Shown: one piece after another, positions 53,254 through 60,955 of the stretch
Numbering within the stretch: position 1 is the stretch's first letter
How the letters are laid out: the number at the start of each line of letters is the position of its first letter
NCBI RefSeq assembly: GCF_001514115.1
Contig: NZ_KQ948452.1
Coordinates: 186,001-250,000 of the forward strand
DNA from: Streptomyces olivochromogenes
GTDB lineage: Bacteria > Actinomycetota > Actinomycetes > Streptomycetales > Streptomycetaceae
Direction: 5' to 3'
DNA: 64,000 nt
Notes under the pieces: generated by a model
What the model was told of the DNA's origin: nothing
The model's input: only the letters and a program-made list of their open reading frames with translations
The model's database searches: none
Program-made: the position numbers and the translations under genes

Positions 53254-54159
53254 TCAGGATTTCGTGCCTCCGGCCGTCAGACCGGAGACCAGGCTGCGCT
53301 GCACCAACATGAAGACGAGGGCCGCCGGAAGGGTGATGATGATCGCCGTGGCCGAGGTCCACGCCCAGTCGGGCCGCTGGTCCTGCGCGAAGGTGCGGAT
53401 GCCGACGGCGAGCGTGTAGTGGTCGGACTGCATGAACTGCGTGGCGTACGCGACCTCGCCCCAGGCGGTGAGGAAGCTGTAGAACGCGGTCACGGCGAGG
53501 CCCGGCTTGGCCAGCGGCACGATCAGCCGCCAGAACGTGCCGAACGGGGTGAGCCCGTCGACCCGGCCCGCCTCGTCTATCTCCTTGGGGATGGTGTCGA
53601 AGTACCCCTTCATCATCCAGGCGCAGAACGGCACCGCCGTCGTCGCGTACGCCAGGATCAGACCGAGGTAGTTGTCGAGCAGGTTCAGCTCGGACATAAG
53701 GAGATAAAGCGGCACGATCAGCACGATACTGGGGAACATCTGCGTGACCAGGAAGGTCCACATCAGCTGCCTGCTGCCGGGGAACTTCATCCGGGACACC
53801 GCGTATCCGGCGGTCGCCGCGAGGAAGACGCCGAGCACGGTGGTGCCGCCCGCCACGACGACGGTGTTCAGGAACCACTTCGGCAGGTCCGTCTGGGACA
53901 GCACATCGCTGTAGTTGTGCAGGCTGAGGTGCGAGAACACCTCGCTCGGCTGCTGCCAGGCGTTCTTCGGGCCGAGCGAGATGAACAGGATCCACATCAC
54001 CGGGAAGGCCGCGATCACCGTGGCGACGATCAGCGTGCCGTGCAGGGCGATCGAGGAGCCGAGGCTGCGTTCCTCGCGGCCGCGGACCTTGCGGGGGGTG
54101 GCCACGGCGGACCGGCCGGCGGTGGCGGTCGCGGAGGACTCGTGGGTTGCTGCGGTCAT
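53254..54159 (-). CDS. malG: Maltose/maltodextrin ABC permease
   Basis: 301 residues with six membrane helices. The EAA loop that docks the ATPase reads E-I-D-E-A-G-R-V-D-G-L-T-P-F-G-T-F-W. The end V-F-M-L-V-Q-R-S-L-V-S-G-L-T-A-G is typical of MalG. It pairs with MalF to form the channel. No MalK gene is in the window; streptomycetes use the shared ATPase MsiK encoded elsewhere. Located between malF and aglA on the same strand. Confidence 0.95.
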   Translation of the reverse strand: MTAATHESSATATAGRSAVATPRKVRGREERSLGSSIALHGTLIVATVIAAFPVMWILFISLGPKNAWQQPSEVFSHLSLHNYSDVLSQTDLPKWFLNTVVVAGGTTVLGVFLAATAGYAVSRMKFPGSRQLMWTFLVTQMFPSIVLIVPLYLLMSELNLLDNYLGLILAYATTAVPFCAWMMKGYFDTIPKEIDEAGRVDGLTPFGTFWRLIVPLAKPGLAVTAFYSFLTAWGEVAYATQFMQSDHYTLAVGIRTFAQDQRPDWAWTSATAIIITLPAALVFMLVQRSLVSGLTAGGTKS

Positions 54160-54171
54160 GGCGAGGGCTCC

Positions 54172-55176
54172 TTACGCCTGCTCGGACTTCAGGGTGCTGC
54201 GGCGGTAGAAGGTCGAGAAGGCCAGCAGGAGGGCGAGGATGATGATCCCGTACGTCGCCGCGCCCGCGTAGTCCGAGATGCCGGTGAACGCCTTGCGGAA
54301 GGCGAAGGTGACGAGGATGTCGGCGTCGCCGCTCGTGTTGTTGCCCAGCAGCAGATAGATGACGTTGAACATGTTGAACGTCCAGATGCAGCCGAGCAGG
54401 ATCACCGTGTTCGACACCGGGCGCAGACCGGGCAGCGTCACGTTGACGAAGCGCTGCCAGGGGGAGGCGCCGTCCATCTCGGCGGCCTCGTACAGCTCCC
54501 TGGGGATGGACTGGAGTCCGCCGAGCACCGCGACCATGTTGAAGGGGATGCCGATCCAGACGTTCACCATGATGACGGCGATCTTCTGGGCGAGCGGGGT
54601 GCCGAGCCAGTCCTGGGCCGGCAGGCCGAACGCGGTGATGATCTCGTTGAAGACGCCGTACTGGGAGTTGAGCATCAGCCGCCAGGCGAAGACGCCGATG
54701 AACGAGGGGACGGCCCAGGGCAGGATCAGCATGGCGCGGTAGAAACCGCGGAAGCGGACCTTGCGGTTGAGCAGCACCGCGAGGCCCATGCCGATGCCGA
54801 CCTGGAGGGTCACGCAGGACACCGTCCAGATGACCGTCCACAGCAGGCGGGGGTAGAAGTCGCTGTCGGCGCCCGACAGCACGTGCCAGTAGTTGTCGAG
54901 GCCGACGAACTTGTAGGTGGCCGGGCGGTGGAAGGCGCCGATGGTGGACGCCACGTTCGACTCGTTGGCGTCGGTCAGCGACTGGTAGATGCCGTACCCG
55001 AGCGGATACAGGACGAGGACGGTGAGGACGATGGCGACCGGGGTCACCATGGCCCAGGCGTACCAGTACTTGTCCCAGGACCGCCGGAGCGCCGAAACGC
55101 GTGGGGGGCGCGCGGCGTTCTTGCCGGGCGCTGGCTGGTCGGTCTTCTCGGTGCTCGCTGCGGTCGTCATCCTCAT
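54172..55176 (-). CDS. malF: Maltose/maltodextrin ABC permease
   Basis: 334 residues from ATG 55176 (ATG 55170 is two codons shorter). After a cytosolic segment come six or seven membrane helices. The EAA loop reads E-L-Y-E-A-A-E-M-D-G-A-S-P-W-Q-R-F. The long periplasmic loop of enteric MalF is absent, as in Gram-positive relatives. It is 12 bp ahead of malG but 393 bp after malE, an unusual gap filled with repeats. Confidence 0.95.
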   Translation of the reverse strand: MRMTTAASTEKTDQPAPGKNAARPPRVSALRRSWDKYWYAWAMVTPVAIVLTVLVLYPLGYGIYQSLTDANESNVASTIGAFHRPATYKFVGLDNYWHVLSGADSDFYPRLLWTVIWTVSCVTLQVGIGMGLAVLLNRKVRFRGFYRAMLILPWAVPSFIGVFAWRLMLNSQYGVFNEIITAFGLPAQDWLGTPLAQKIAVIMVNVWIGIPFNMVAVLGGLQSIPRELYEAAEMDGASPWQRFVNVTLPGLRPVSNTVILLGCIWTFNMFNVIYLLLGNNTSGDADILVTFAFRKAFTGISDYAGAATYGIIILALLLAFSTFYRRSTLKSEQA

Positions 55177-55569
55177 CGGCTCTTTCGCGGCGGAAATGCG
55201 GAGGTCTGGGGCTCGGGAGATCCGGTGACCCGGGGTCCGGTGACCCCGTGGCCCCGGTGGACCCGGGGGTCTGGTGGATCTGAGGCTCGGTGGGCCCAGG
55301 GCCCAGGTTCCGGGGTCCGGGCCCCGGTGGGCCCGGGGTCCGGAGGCCGGGTCTGGTGGATCCGGGATCCAGGGTCCGGTGACCTCGGATCCGGGACCCG
55401 GGGTCTGGTCAGCCCCTGGGGCCCGGTGGGCCCGGGATCAGGTGGGCGCCGAGATCCTGAGGGAACCGGTGACCGCAGCCCCGGGGGAGCCCCGTTCGGG
55501 GCGGCAGCGGGGAAAACGTTCCCCGGGGCTGCGCGTTCTTCGGTTACCGGTGGATCAGGGGTTGCCCGG
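55177..55569 (-). repeat. 393-bp GC-rich repeat between malE and malF
   Basis: No gene is seen. From about 55215 to 55445 the sequence is built of degenerate copies of units such as GGTCCGGTGACC, GGTGGGCCC and GGATCCGGGAC, with many self-complementary blocks (GGGCCC, CCCGGG, GGATCC). An RNA read through it would fold into strong stem-loops. In mal operons the binding protein is needed in excess over the permeases, and such a hairpin region could give that by stopping most transcripts or protecting the malE mRNA end. Confidence 0.75.
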
Positions 55570-56859
55570 TCAGCCGATGGTGTAGCCGGGCAGGAGCTTC
55601 TGGAACTCCTTGGCGGTGGCGTCGAGGCCGGCCTTGACGTCCTCGCTGCCCTGCAGGATCTTCACGTAGTTCTGCGCGAGCGGCGTGAAGAGCGAGCCGA
55701 CCTGCGGCAGCGCGACGCGCGGACGGGCGGTCTGCTCCAGGATCGGCTTGAAGCCGGCGATCTTGGCGTCCGCCGTGACCTCGGCCGTGTACGCCGACTT
55801 GCGGGTCGGCAGCGTGCCGGTGCCCTTGGCGATCTCGACCTGGCTGTCGGTCGAGGTCATGAACTGGGTGAAGAGGTACCCGGCGTCCAGGTTCTTGGAG
55901 CCCTGGTAGACCGCGAGGTTGTGACCGCCGGTCGGCGCCTGGGCCTTGCCACCGGGGCCGGCCGGGACGGGCGCGTAGCCGAGGTTGGTCTCCTTGCCCT
56001 TGAAGGCGCTGCCGCTCAGGTCCTCGCTGACCGACCAGGGACCCTGGACCAGCATGGCGACCTTGCCGGTCTTGAACGCCGTCTGCATGTTCTGGTAGGC
56101 GTTGGCGTAGTCGACCTTCATCGACGCCTCGTCCTGGATCTTCTTCGCCGTGGTGATCGCGGTGACGGCGTTGGCGTCGGAGATGGTGATCTTCTTGGCC
56201 GAGGTGTCGGCCATGTCCGCGTTGTTGCTGTAGAGCAGCGGAAGCAGGAAGTACGAGTCCGGGTTGAGGTAGGTGCCGTACGCCCCGGTCTTCTTCTTGA
56301 TGGTCTTCGAGTCGGTGATGAACTCGTCCCAGGTGGTCGGCGGCTGCGCGATGCCGGCCTTCTTCAGGAGGTCCTTGTTGTAGAGGAGACCCAGGGTGTC
56401 GGTGACCGAGGGGACGCCGTACGTCTTGCCGTTGTACTTGGCGGTGTTCAGCGGGCCCGAGTTGAAGTCCGAGGTGTCCTTCAGCGCGATCGTGCCGTCG
56501 AGCGGGGCGATGTAACCGAGCGAGGCGTACTCGGCCATCAGGCCGACGTCGGTGCGGACGACGTCCGGGGCGCCCTTGCCGCTCTTCGCCGCCGACTTGA
56601 ACTTCTGCTCGACGTCGCTGAACGGGACGCTCTGGTAGTTCACCTTGATCTTCGGGTACTTGGCCTCGAACTTCTTGATGAGAGCCTTGTACGTCGGGGC
56701 TTCGGTCGCCGCGTCCGATGTGTCCCAGTACGTGATCGTCCCGGAAATGTCGCCGGCGGCCTTCGGCTTGCTCGACGAGTTGTCGTCGGAACCACCACAG
56801 GCAGTCGCGGTCAGCGCGATGACGGTCACCGCGGCGGCGATCGATATGCCACGTCGCAT
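55570..56859 (-). CDS. malE: Maltose/maltodextrin-binding lipoprotein
   Basis: 429 residues from ATG 56859. The lipobox L-T-A-T-A-C-G-G sets the lipidated Cys at residue 21, followed by a Ser/Asp-rich linker. The family-1 solute-binding fold shows I-T-Y-W-D-T-S-D, F-E-A-K-Y-P-K-I-K-V, P-D-V-V-R-T-D-V and G-K-V-A-M-L-V-Q-G-P-W. It captures maltose and maltodextrins outside the membrane and hands them to MalFG. First gene of the leftward mal operon, with the operator array at 56963-57056 before it. Confidence 0.95.
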   Translation of the reverse strand: MRRGISIAAAVTVIALTATACGGSDDNSSSKPKAAGDISGTITYWDTSDAATEAPTYKALIKKFEAKYPKIKVNYQSVPFSDVEQKFKSAAKSGKGAPDVVRTDVGLMAEYASLGYIAPLDGTIALKDTSDFNSGPLNTAKYNGKTYGVPSVTDTLGLLYNKDLLKKAGIAQPPTTWDEFITDSKTIKKKTGAYGTYLNPDSYFLLPLLYSNNADMADTSAKKITISDANAVTAITTAKKIQDEASMKVDYANAYQNMQTAFKTGKVAMLVQGPWSVSEDLSGSAFKGKETNLGYAPVPAGPGGKAQAPTGGHNLAVYQGSKNLDAGYLFTQFMTSTDSQVEIAKGTGTLPTRKSAYTAEVTADAKIAGFKPILEQTARPRVALPQVGSLFTPLAQNYVKILQGSEDVKAGLDATAKEFQKLLPGYTIG

Positions 56860-56962
56860 ATGAACTCCTAGAAGAGGGTTTGCCCGGATCTTCCCTTGGG
56901 AGGACCGCGGGTGCCGTCTGTCCCATCGACGGCCGCCGGGCTGGGGAGGAAACTAACAGCGC

Positions 56963-57056
56963 TGCAAGTCCTTGCGAAAGACGTTGCAAGGAAATTTCCG
57001 CAAGATCCCGCAAGCGTGACGTTCCCGTTACCGCAAGGTGTCGCAAAGGGGTCGCA
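56963..57056 (-). promoter_or_regulatory. MalR-type operator array upstream of malE
   Basis: TGCAAG-TC-CTTGCG (56963-56976) and CTTGC-GAAAGACGTT-GCAAG (56971-56990) are overlapping inverted pairs. Five more GCAAG/GCAAA half-sites follow at about 57000, 57010, 57032, 57042 and 57052. CTTGCA/TGCAAG half-sites are known binding features of Streptomyces MalR and are linked with amylase induction. The array lies about 105-195 bp before the malE start. Confidence 0.75.
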
Positions 57057-57062
57057 AAGAGG

Positions 57063-57098
57063 AAAGCGCCGTATCGGGTATGTCCGATACGGCGCTTT
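57063..57098 (-). terminator. Terminator of the alpha-amylase gene
   Basis: AAAGCGCCGTATCGG (57063-57077) and CCGATACGGCGCTTT (57084-57098) form a perfect 15-bp stem with a 6-nt loop, 47 bp past the amylase stop. It protects the malE operator region from read-through. Confidence 0.88.
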
Positions 57099-57144
57099 CG
57101 GTACGGGCTCTCGTACGGCCTTCCGCGCGGCTCGCGGAGGCCGC

Positions 57145-58539
57145 TCAGCAGCTGGTCTTGCCCGCGTAGAGCGCCAGCGCCGTGTTCGTGCCGAGGGTCG
57201 CCGTGAACTGCCCGGAGCTGTTCACCGTGACGCTGGTGTTGTTCTGGACATTGCAGTACGTCCCCGCCGCGAGGGATGTCTGATAGGTCCGGGTCAGCGA
57301 GCCCGACTCGTGGTTGATGGCCACGTACCCCTTGGCGCCGCGGCCGAAGGCGATCGCGTCGTTGCCGTCGTCCCACCAGTCGGTGACCGACTGGCCCCGG
57401 GTGGCGTTGCGGAAGGCGACCATCGACTTGATCTCCGGCCAGGCGTGCTGGCACTTCCAGCCGTCCTGCCAGCAGGCGTTGACGGTGCCGCCATTGGGCG
57501 GGCCGGCGTCCACGTCCGACCACTCGTAGCCGGAGTTGATGTCCGGGGCGCCGTACGGGTAGGCGAGCATGAAGACGTTGGCGAGGGTGTAGTTCGCCCC
57601 GTCCTTGTAGTTGAGCGTCGAGCCGTTGCGCTCGGTGTCGTGGTTGTCGACGAACACGCCCGCGACGGAGCTGCTCATATAGCCCCAGCCCTCGCCGTAG
57701 TTCTTCAGGTAGGCGAGGTTCTCGTTGTTGAAGACCCGCTTGAGGTCGTAGGCGTAGCGGAACTCCTGCACGTCGCCGTTGCCGGTGTACTCGGTCGGCT
57801 GGACCGCCTCCCCGGCGCCGTAGATGACCTCCTGCTTCCAGTACACCGAAGGATTGGTCAGCCGTGACTTGATGTTGGCGAGGTCGGCCGCCGGGATGTG
57901 CTTGGCCGCGTCGATGCGGAAGCCGTCCACGCCGTACCCGAGCAGGCTGTTCATGTATCCGGCGATGGTCTTGCGGACGTACTCCTCGCCGGTGTCCAGG
58001 TCGGCGAGCCCGACGAGCTCGCAGTTCTGCACGTTGGCGCGGTTGGTGTAGTCGCTGACCGTCGCCGTGCAGTCGTCCATGTCGTACGAGGAGTACAGGC
58101 CGGGGTAGTCGTACTTCGTGTACGAAGATCCGCCGGTGCCGGTGCCGGAACCCGCCGCCATGTGGTTGACGACCGTGTCCGCCACGACCTTCACGCCGGC
58201 CGCGTGACAGGTGTTGATCATGTTCTGGAAGGCGGTCGCGTCACCGAGCCGCCCGGCGATCCTGTAACTCACGGGCTGGTACGAGGTCCACCACTGCGAG
58301 CCCTGTATGTGCTCGGCGGGAGGTGAGACCTGGACGTAGCCGTAACCGGCCGGGCCCAGCGTGTTGGTGCATTCCTTGGCGACCGAGTCGAATTTCCACT
58401 CGAACAGAACGGCGGTGACGTCCTTCGTGCCGGGCGGGGAAGCCGCCGCGACACCCGGGGGGAGGGCCACCGAGACCGCCAGGCCCGCCGCGAGGGCGAA
58501 CGAGGCGGCAAGTGTCTTCCTGGCCATGTTTCTTGCCAT
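57145..58539 (-). CDS. Secreted alpha-amylase, GH13, no starch-binding module
   Basis: 464 residues from ATG 58539 with AGGAG upstream. A signal peptide ([17 protein letters not shown], ending A-A-A) precedes the catalytic barrel. GH13 motifs are [18 protein letters not shown] (nucleophile), K-Q-E-V-I (acid Glu) and V-D-N-H-D-T-E-R. It cuts internal alpha-1,4 links of starch outside the cell. The C-terminus ends after the beta domain (A-L-Y-A-G-K-T-S-C) with no CBM20, so it should act on soluble dextrins. Divergent from the larger amylase. Confidence 0.95.
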   Translation of the reverse strand: MARNMARKTLAASFALAAGLAVSVALPPGVAAASPPGTKDVTAVLFEWKFDSVAKECTNTLGPAGYGYVQVSPPAEHIQGSQWWTSYQPVSYRIAGRLGDATAFQNMINTCHAAGVKVVADTVVNHMAAGSGTGTGGSSYTKYDYPGLYSSYDMDDCTATVSDYTNRANVQNCELVGLADLDTGEEYVRKTIAGYMNSLLGYGVDGFRIDAAKHIPAADLANIKSRLTNPSVYWKQEVIYGAGEAVQPTEYTGNGDVQEFRYAYDLKRVFNNENLAYLKNYGEGWGYMSSSVAGVFVDNHDTERNGSTLNYKDGANYTLANVFMLAYPYGAPDINSGYEWSDVDAGPPNGGTVNACWQDGWKCQHAWPEIKSMVAFRNATRGQSVTDWWDDGNDAIAFGRGAKGYVAINHESGSLTRTYQTSLAAGTYCNVQNNTSVTVNSSGQFTATLGTNTALALYAGKTSC

Positions 58540-58747
58540 GTGGGTGCTCCTGCACTTCGTCGTGCGGGTGGGGGGAACGGAAGCTATCCGTTGGTTCGGG
58601 TTTCAGCAAGATGTCGAAAGAACTTCCAACACGTGTATTGACGGGGCCCCTTGACCGCGCCCACTCTCGCACCGCGGTCAACTCGCTTCCCCAGCAACCC
58701 AGTTGACCGCGTTCCCGCACCTCCGTCCCCCGCAAGGAGTTGCCGTC
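58540..58747. promoter_or_regulatory. Divergent promoter region of the two amylases
   Basis: TTGACCGCG occurs at 58651-58659 and 58703-58711, with its inverse CGCGGTCAA at 58673-58681. The first and second make an inverted pair. CAGCAAGATG (58603-58612) is a weaker CTTGC-type half-site. The spacing suggests a shared regulator of both genes; which one is unclear. Confidence 0.5.
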
Positions 58748-60808
58748 ATGCGCTGGATCAGATCACGGGCGTTACCCCTGGCCACAGCCGGACTGCTGGC
58801 CCTCGGCGGAGCCGCCGCGCTGCCCGCCCCGGCCGCCCACGCCGCCGTCTCCGACACCGGCATCCCCAACGGCGATGTGATCGCCAACCTCTGGGAGTGG
58901 AACTGGAAGTCGGTCGCCGCCGAGTGCGTGAACGTCCTCGACCCGGCCGGCTACGGGGCGGTCCAGGTCGCCCCGCCCGCGGAGTCGTTGAAGCAGACGA
59001 ACTACTACTGGTGGGATGTCTACCAGCCCTACGCCTACAACCTGAACAGCCGCTTCGGCACCGCGGCCCAGTTCAGGACCATGGTCGAGACGTGTCACGC
59101 GGCCGGCATCAAGGTCTACACGGACGCCGTGATCAACCACACCGCCGCCCAGACCGGCACCGGCTACAACGGCACGGTCGTCACCAGCAAGTACGACACC
59201 CCCGACTACGACCCCGCAGACAGCGACGACTGCACGAAGACCATCTCCAACTGGTCCGACCGGTACGAGGTCCAGCACTGCGAACTGCTCGGCCTGCCCG
59301 ACCTGGACACCGCCGAGAGCGGCGTCCGCACGAAGATCATCGGCTTTCTCAACCAGCAGATCGACCTGGGTGTCGACGGCTTCCGTGTCGACGCGGCCAA
59401 GCACATCGACGCCGCCGACCTGAGCGCCGTCGTCGCCGGACTGCACACCACGACCTCCGGTGCGGCGCCGTACATCACGCAGGAGATCTACCCCGGCACC
59501 CCGCCCGCGCAGGACGAGTACTACGGCACCGGTGACGTCCTCGACTTCACCTTCGCCGCGCAGATGAAGTCCCAGTTCCAGGGCGACATCGCCAACCTGT
59601 CCAGCTTCGGCAGCAGTTGGGGCCTGACGGCCGAGGCGAACTCCAACACCTTCGTCACCAACCACGACACCGAGCGCAACGGCTACTCGCTCAGCTACAA
59701 GGACGGCGACACCGCGGTCCTCGCCAACGTCTTCCAGCTGGCCCGGGGCTACGGCCGCCCGTCCGTCTACTCCGGCTGGACCTTCAGCCAGAGCGACGAG
59801 GCCCCGCCGAACTCCGCCGGTTTCGTCACCGACACCGACTGCGCGAGCGGCTGGTACTGCCTCGACCGCAACACCGCGGTCTCCGGCATGATCGGCTGGC
59901 ACAACGCGGCGAGCGGCTACGCGGTCGCCAACTGGCAGTCCCCGTCCTCGAACGTCATCGGCTTCGGCAGGGGTGGCGCGGGCTTCGTCGCCATCAACAA
60001 CAGCTCCGGCGCCAGCACGTACACATACACGACGGGCCTGGCCGACGGGGCGTACCCGAACGTGATCGACGGTGGCGCGACCACCGTCACCGTCACGGGC
60101 GGCAAGGCCTCCCTGACCGTGCCCGCGAAGTCGGCGGTCGCCTTCTACGACCCGAACTACATCTGCACGGTGAACTGCGGCGGAGGCAGTGGCGGCGGAG
60201 GCGGCGGTGGTTCCACCAGCGTCACCGCGACCTTCGACGAGTACGCCTCGACCACCACCGGCACCGACGTGTACGTGGTCGGTTCGGTCGCGGCGCTCGG
60301 CAGCTGGAACACGGCGAACGCGGTGAAACTGTCGTCGTCGGGCTACCCGATCTGGAAGGCCGACGTCTCCGTTCCGGCGAGCACGAGCATCGAGTACAAG
60401 TACATAAAGAAGGACTCGTCCGGAAACGTCACCTGGGAGTCCAATGCCAACCGGGCACTCGCGACGGGTACGTCGGCGGTCGAGGTCGACAACTCCTGGA
60501 ACGTGGCCGACACCGACGCCACGGACGTGACCTTCGGAGTGAACGCCACCACCGACTACGGCACCAACGTGTACGTCGTCGGCTCCATCCCCTCCCTCGG
60601 CTCCTGGAACACCGCCGACGCGATCCCGCTGTCCTCGGCGTCGTACCCGTACTGGGGCCGGCTGGTCATCGTGCCCAGGTCGACGTCGTTCGCGTACAAG
60701 TACGTGAAGAAGGACTCCTCCGGAAACGTGACCTGGGAGTCCGGCAGCAACCGTTCCTACAGCACCGGTTCGGGAACGGGCTACAGCGTCAGCGACACCT
60801 GGCGCTGA
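58748..60808 (+). CDS. Secreted alpha-amylase with two CBM20 starch-binding domains
   Basis: 686 residues from ATG 58748 with AAGGAG upstream. A signal peptide (S-R-A-L-P-L-A-T-A-G-L-L-A-L, ending A-H-A-A) is followed by a GH13 barrel with G-F-R-V-D-A-A-K-H, Y-I-T-Q-E-I-Y and T-N-H-D-T-E-R. A G-G-G-S-G-G-G-G-G-G-G-S linker near residue 480 leads to two tandem CBM20 modules sharing Y-V-V-G-S-x-x-x-L-G-S-W-N and Y-K-Y-x-K-K-D-S-S-G-N-V-T-W-E-S. Two modules are unusual; most streptomycete amylases have one. This one should bind raw starch granules. Followed by the pullulanase gene. Confidence 0.96.
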   Translation: MRWIRSRALPLATAGLLALGGAAALPAPAAHAAVSDTGIPNGDVIANLWEWNWKSVAAECVNVLDPAGYGAVQVAPPAESLKQTNYYWWDVYQPYAYNLNSRFGTAAQFRTMVETCHAAGIKVYTDAVINHTAAQTGTGYNGTVVTSKYDTPDYDPADSDDCTKTISNWSDRYEVQHCELLGLPDLDTAESGVRTKIIGFLNQQIDLGVDGFRVDAAKHIDAADLSAVVAGLHTTTSGAAPYITQEIYPGTPPAQDEYYGTGDVLDFTFAAQMKSQFQGDIANLSSFGSSWGLTAEANSNTFVTNHDTERNGYSLSYKDGDTAVLANVFQLARGYGRPSVYSGWTFSQSDEAPPNSAGFVTDTDCASGWYCLDRNTAVSGMIGWHNAASGYAVANWQSPSSNVIGFGRGGAGFVAINNSSGASTYTYTTGLADGAYPNVIDGGATTVTVTGGKASLTVPAKSAVAFYDPNYICTVNCGGGSGGGGGGGSTSVTATFDEYASTTTGTDVYVVGSVAALGSWNTANAVKLSSSGYPIWKADVSVPASTSIEYKYIKKDSSGNVTWESNANRALATGTSAVEVDNSWNVADTDATDVTFGVNATTDYGTNVYVVGSIPSLGSWNTADAIPLSSASYPYWGRLVIVPRSTSFAYKYVKKDSSGNVTWESGSNRSYSTGSGTGYSVSDTWR

Positions 60809-60955
60809 AAGTTCTTGCTCAGAGTTTCAAGACTCTTGCTGTAAAGCTTGCGTGGGCGATACCGTCGCGCCGGTCGCCCGGCATCGAGGCCGTGTCTCGG
60901 TCAAGCCGGTCCCAAACGAGCCGTTTTGAGCCGTATTCACTAGGAGTTCACGCCT
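60809..60955 (+). promoter_or_regulatory. Promoter region of the pullulanase with CTTGC sites
   Basis: CTTGC occurs at 60814-60818, 60834-60838 and 60847-60851, with CAAG at 60828-60831 in inverse orientation. These resemble the malE operator half-sites and suggest control by MalR. AGGAG at 60942-60946 is the ribosome site for the GTG at 60956. Confidence 0.65.

Noticed and set aside
53191..56871. A 1226-codon open frame on the plus strand opposite malE, malF and malG
   Set aside because: Antisense to three well-supported genes; no domain, and it is dominated by V-D-G-R shadow composition.
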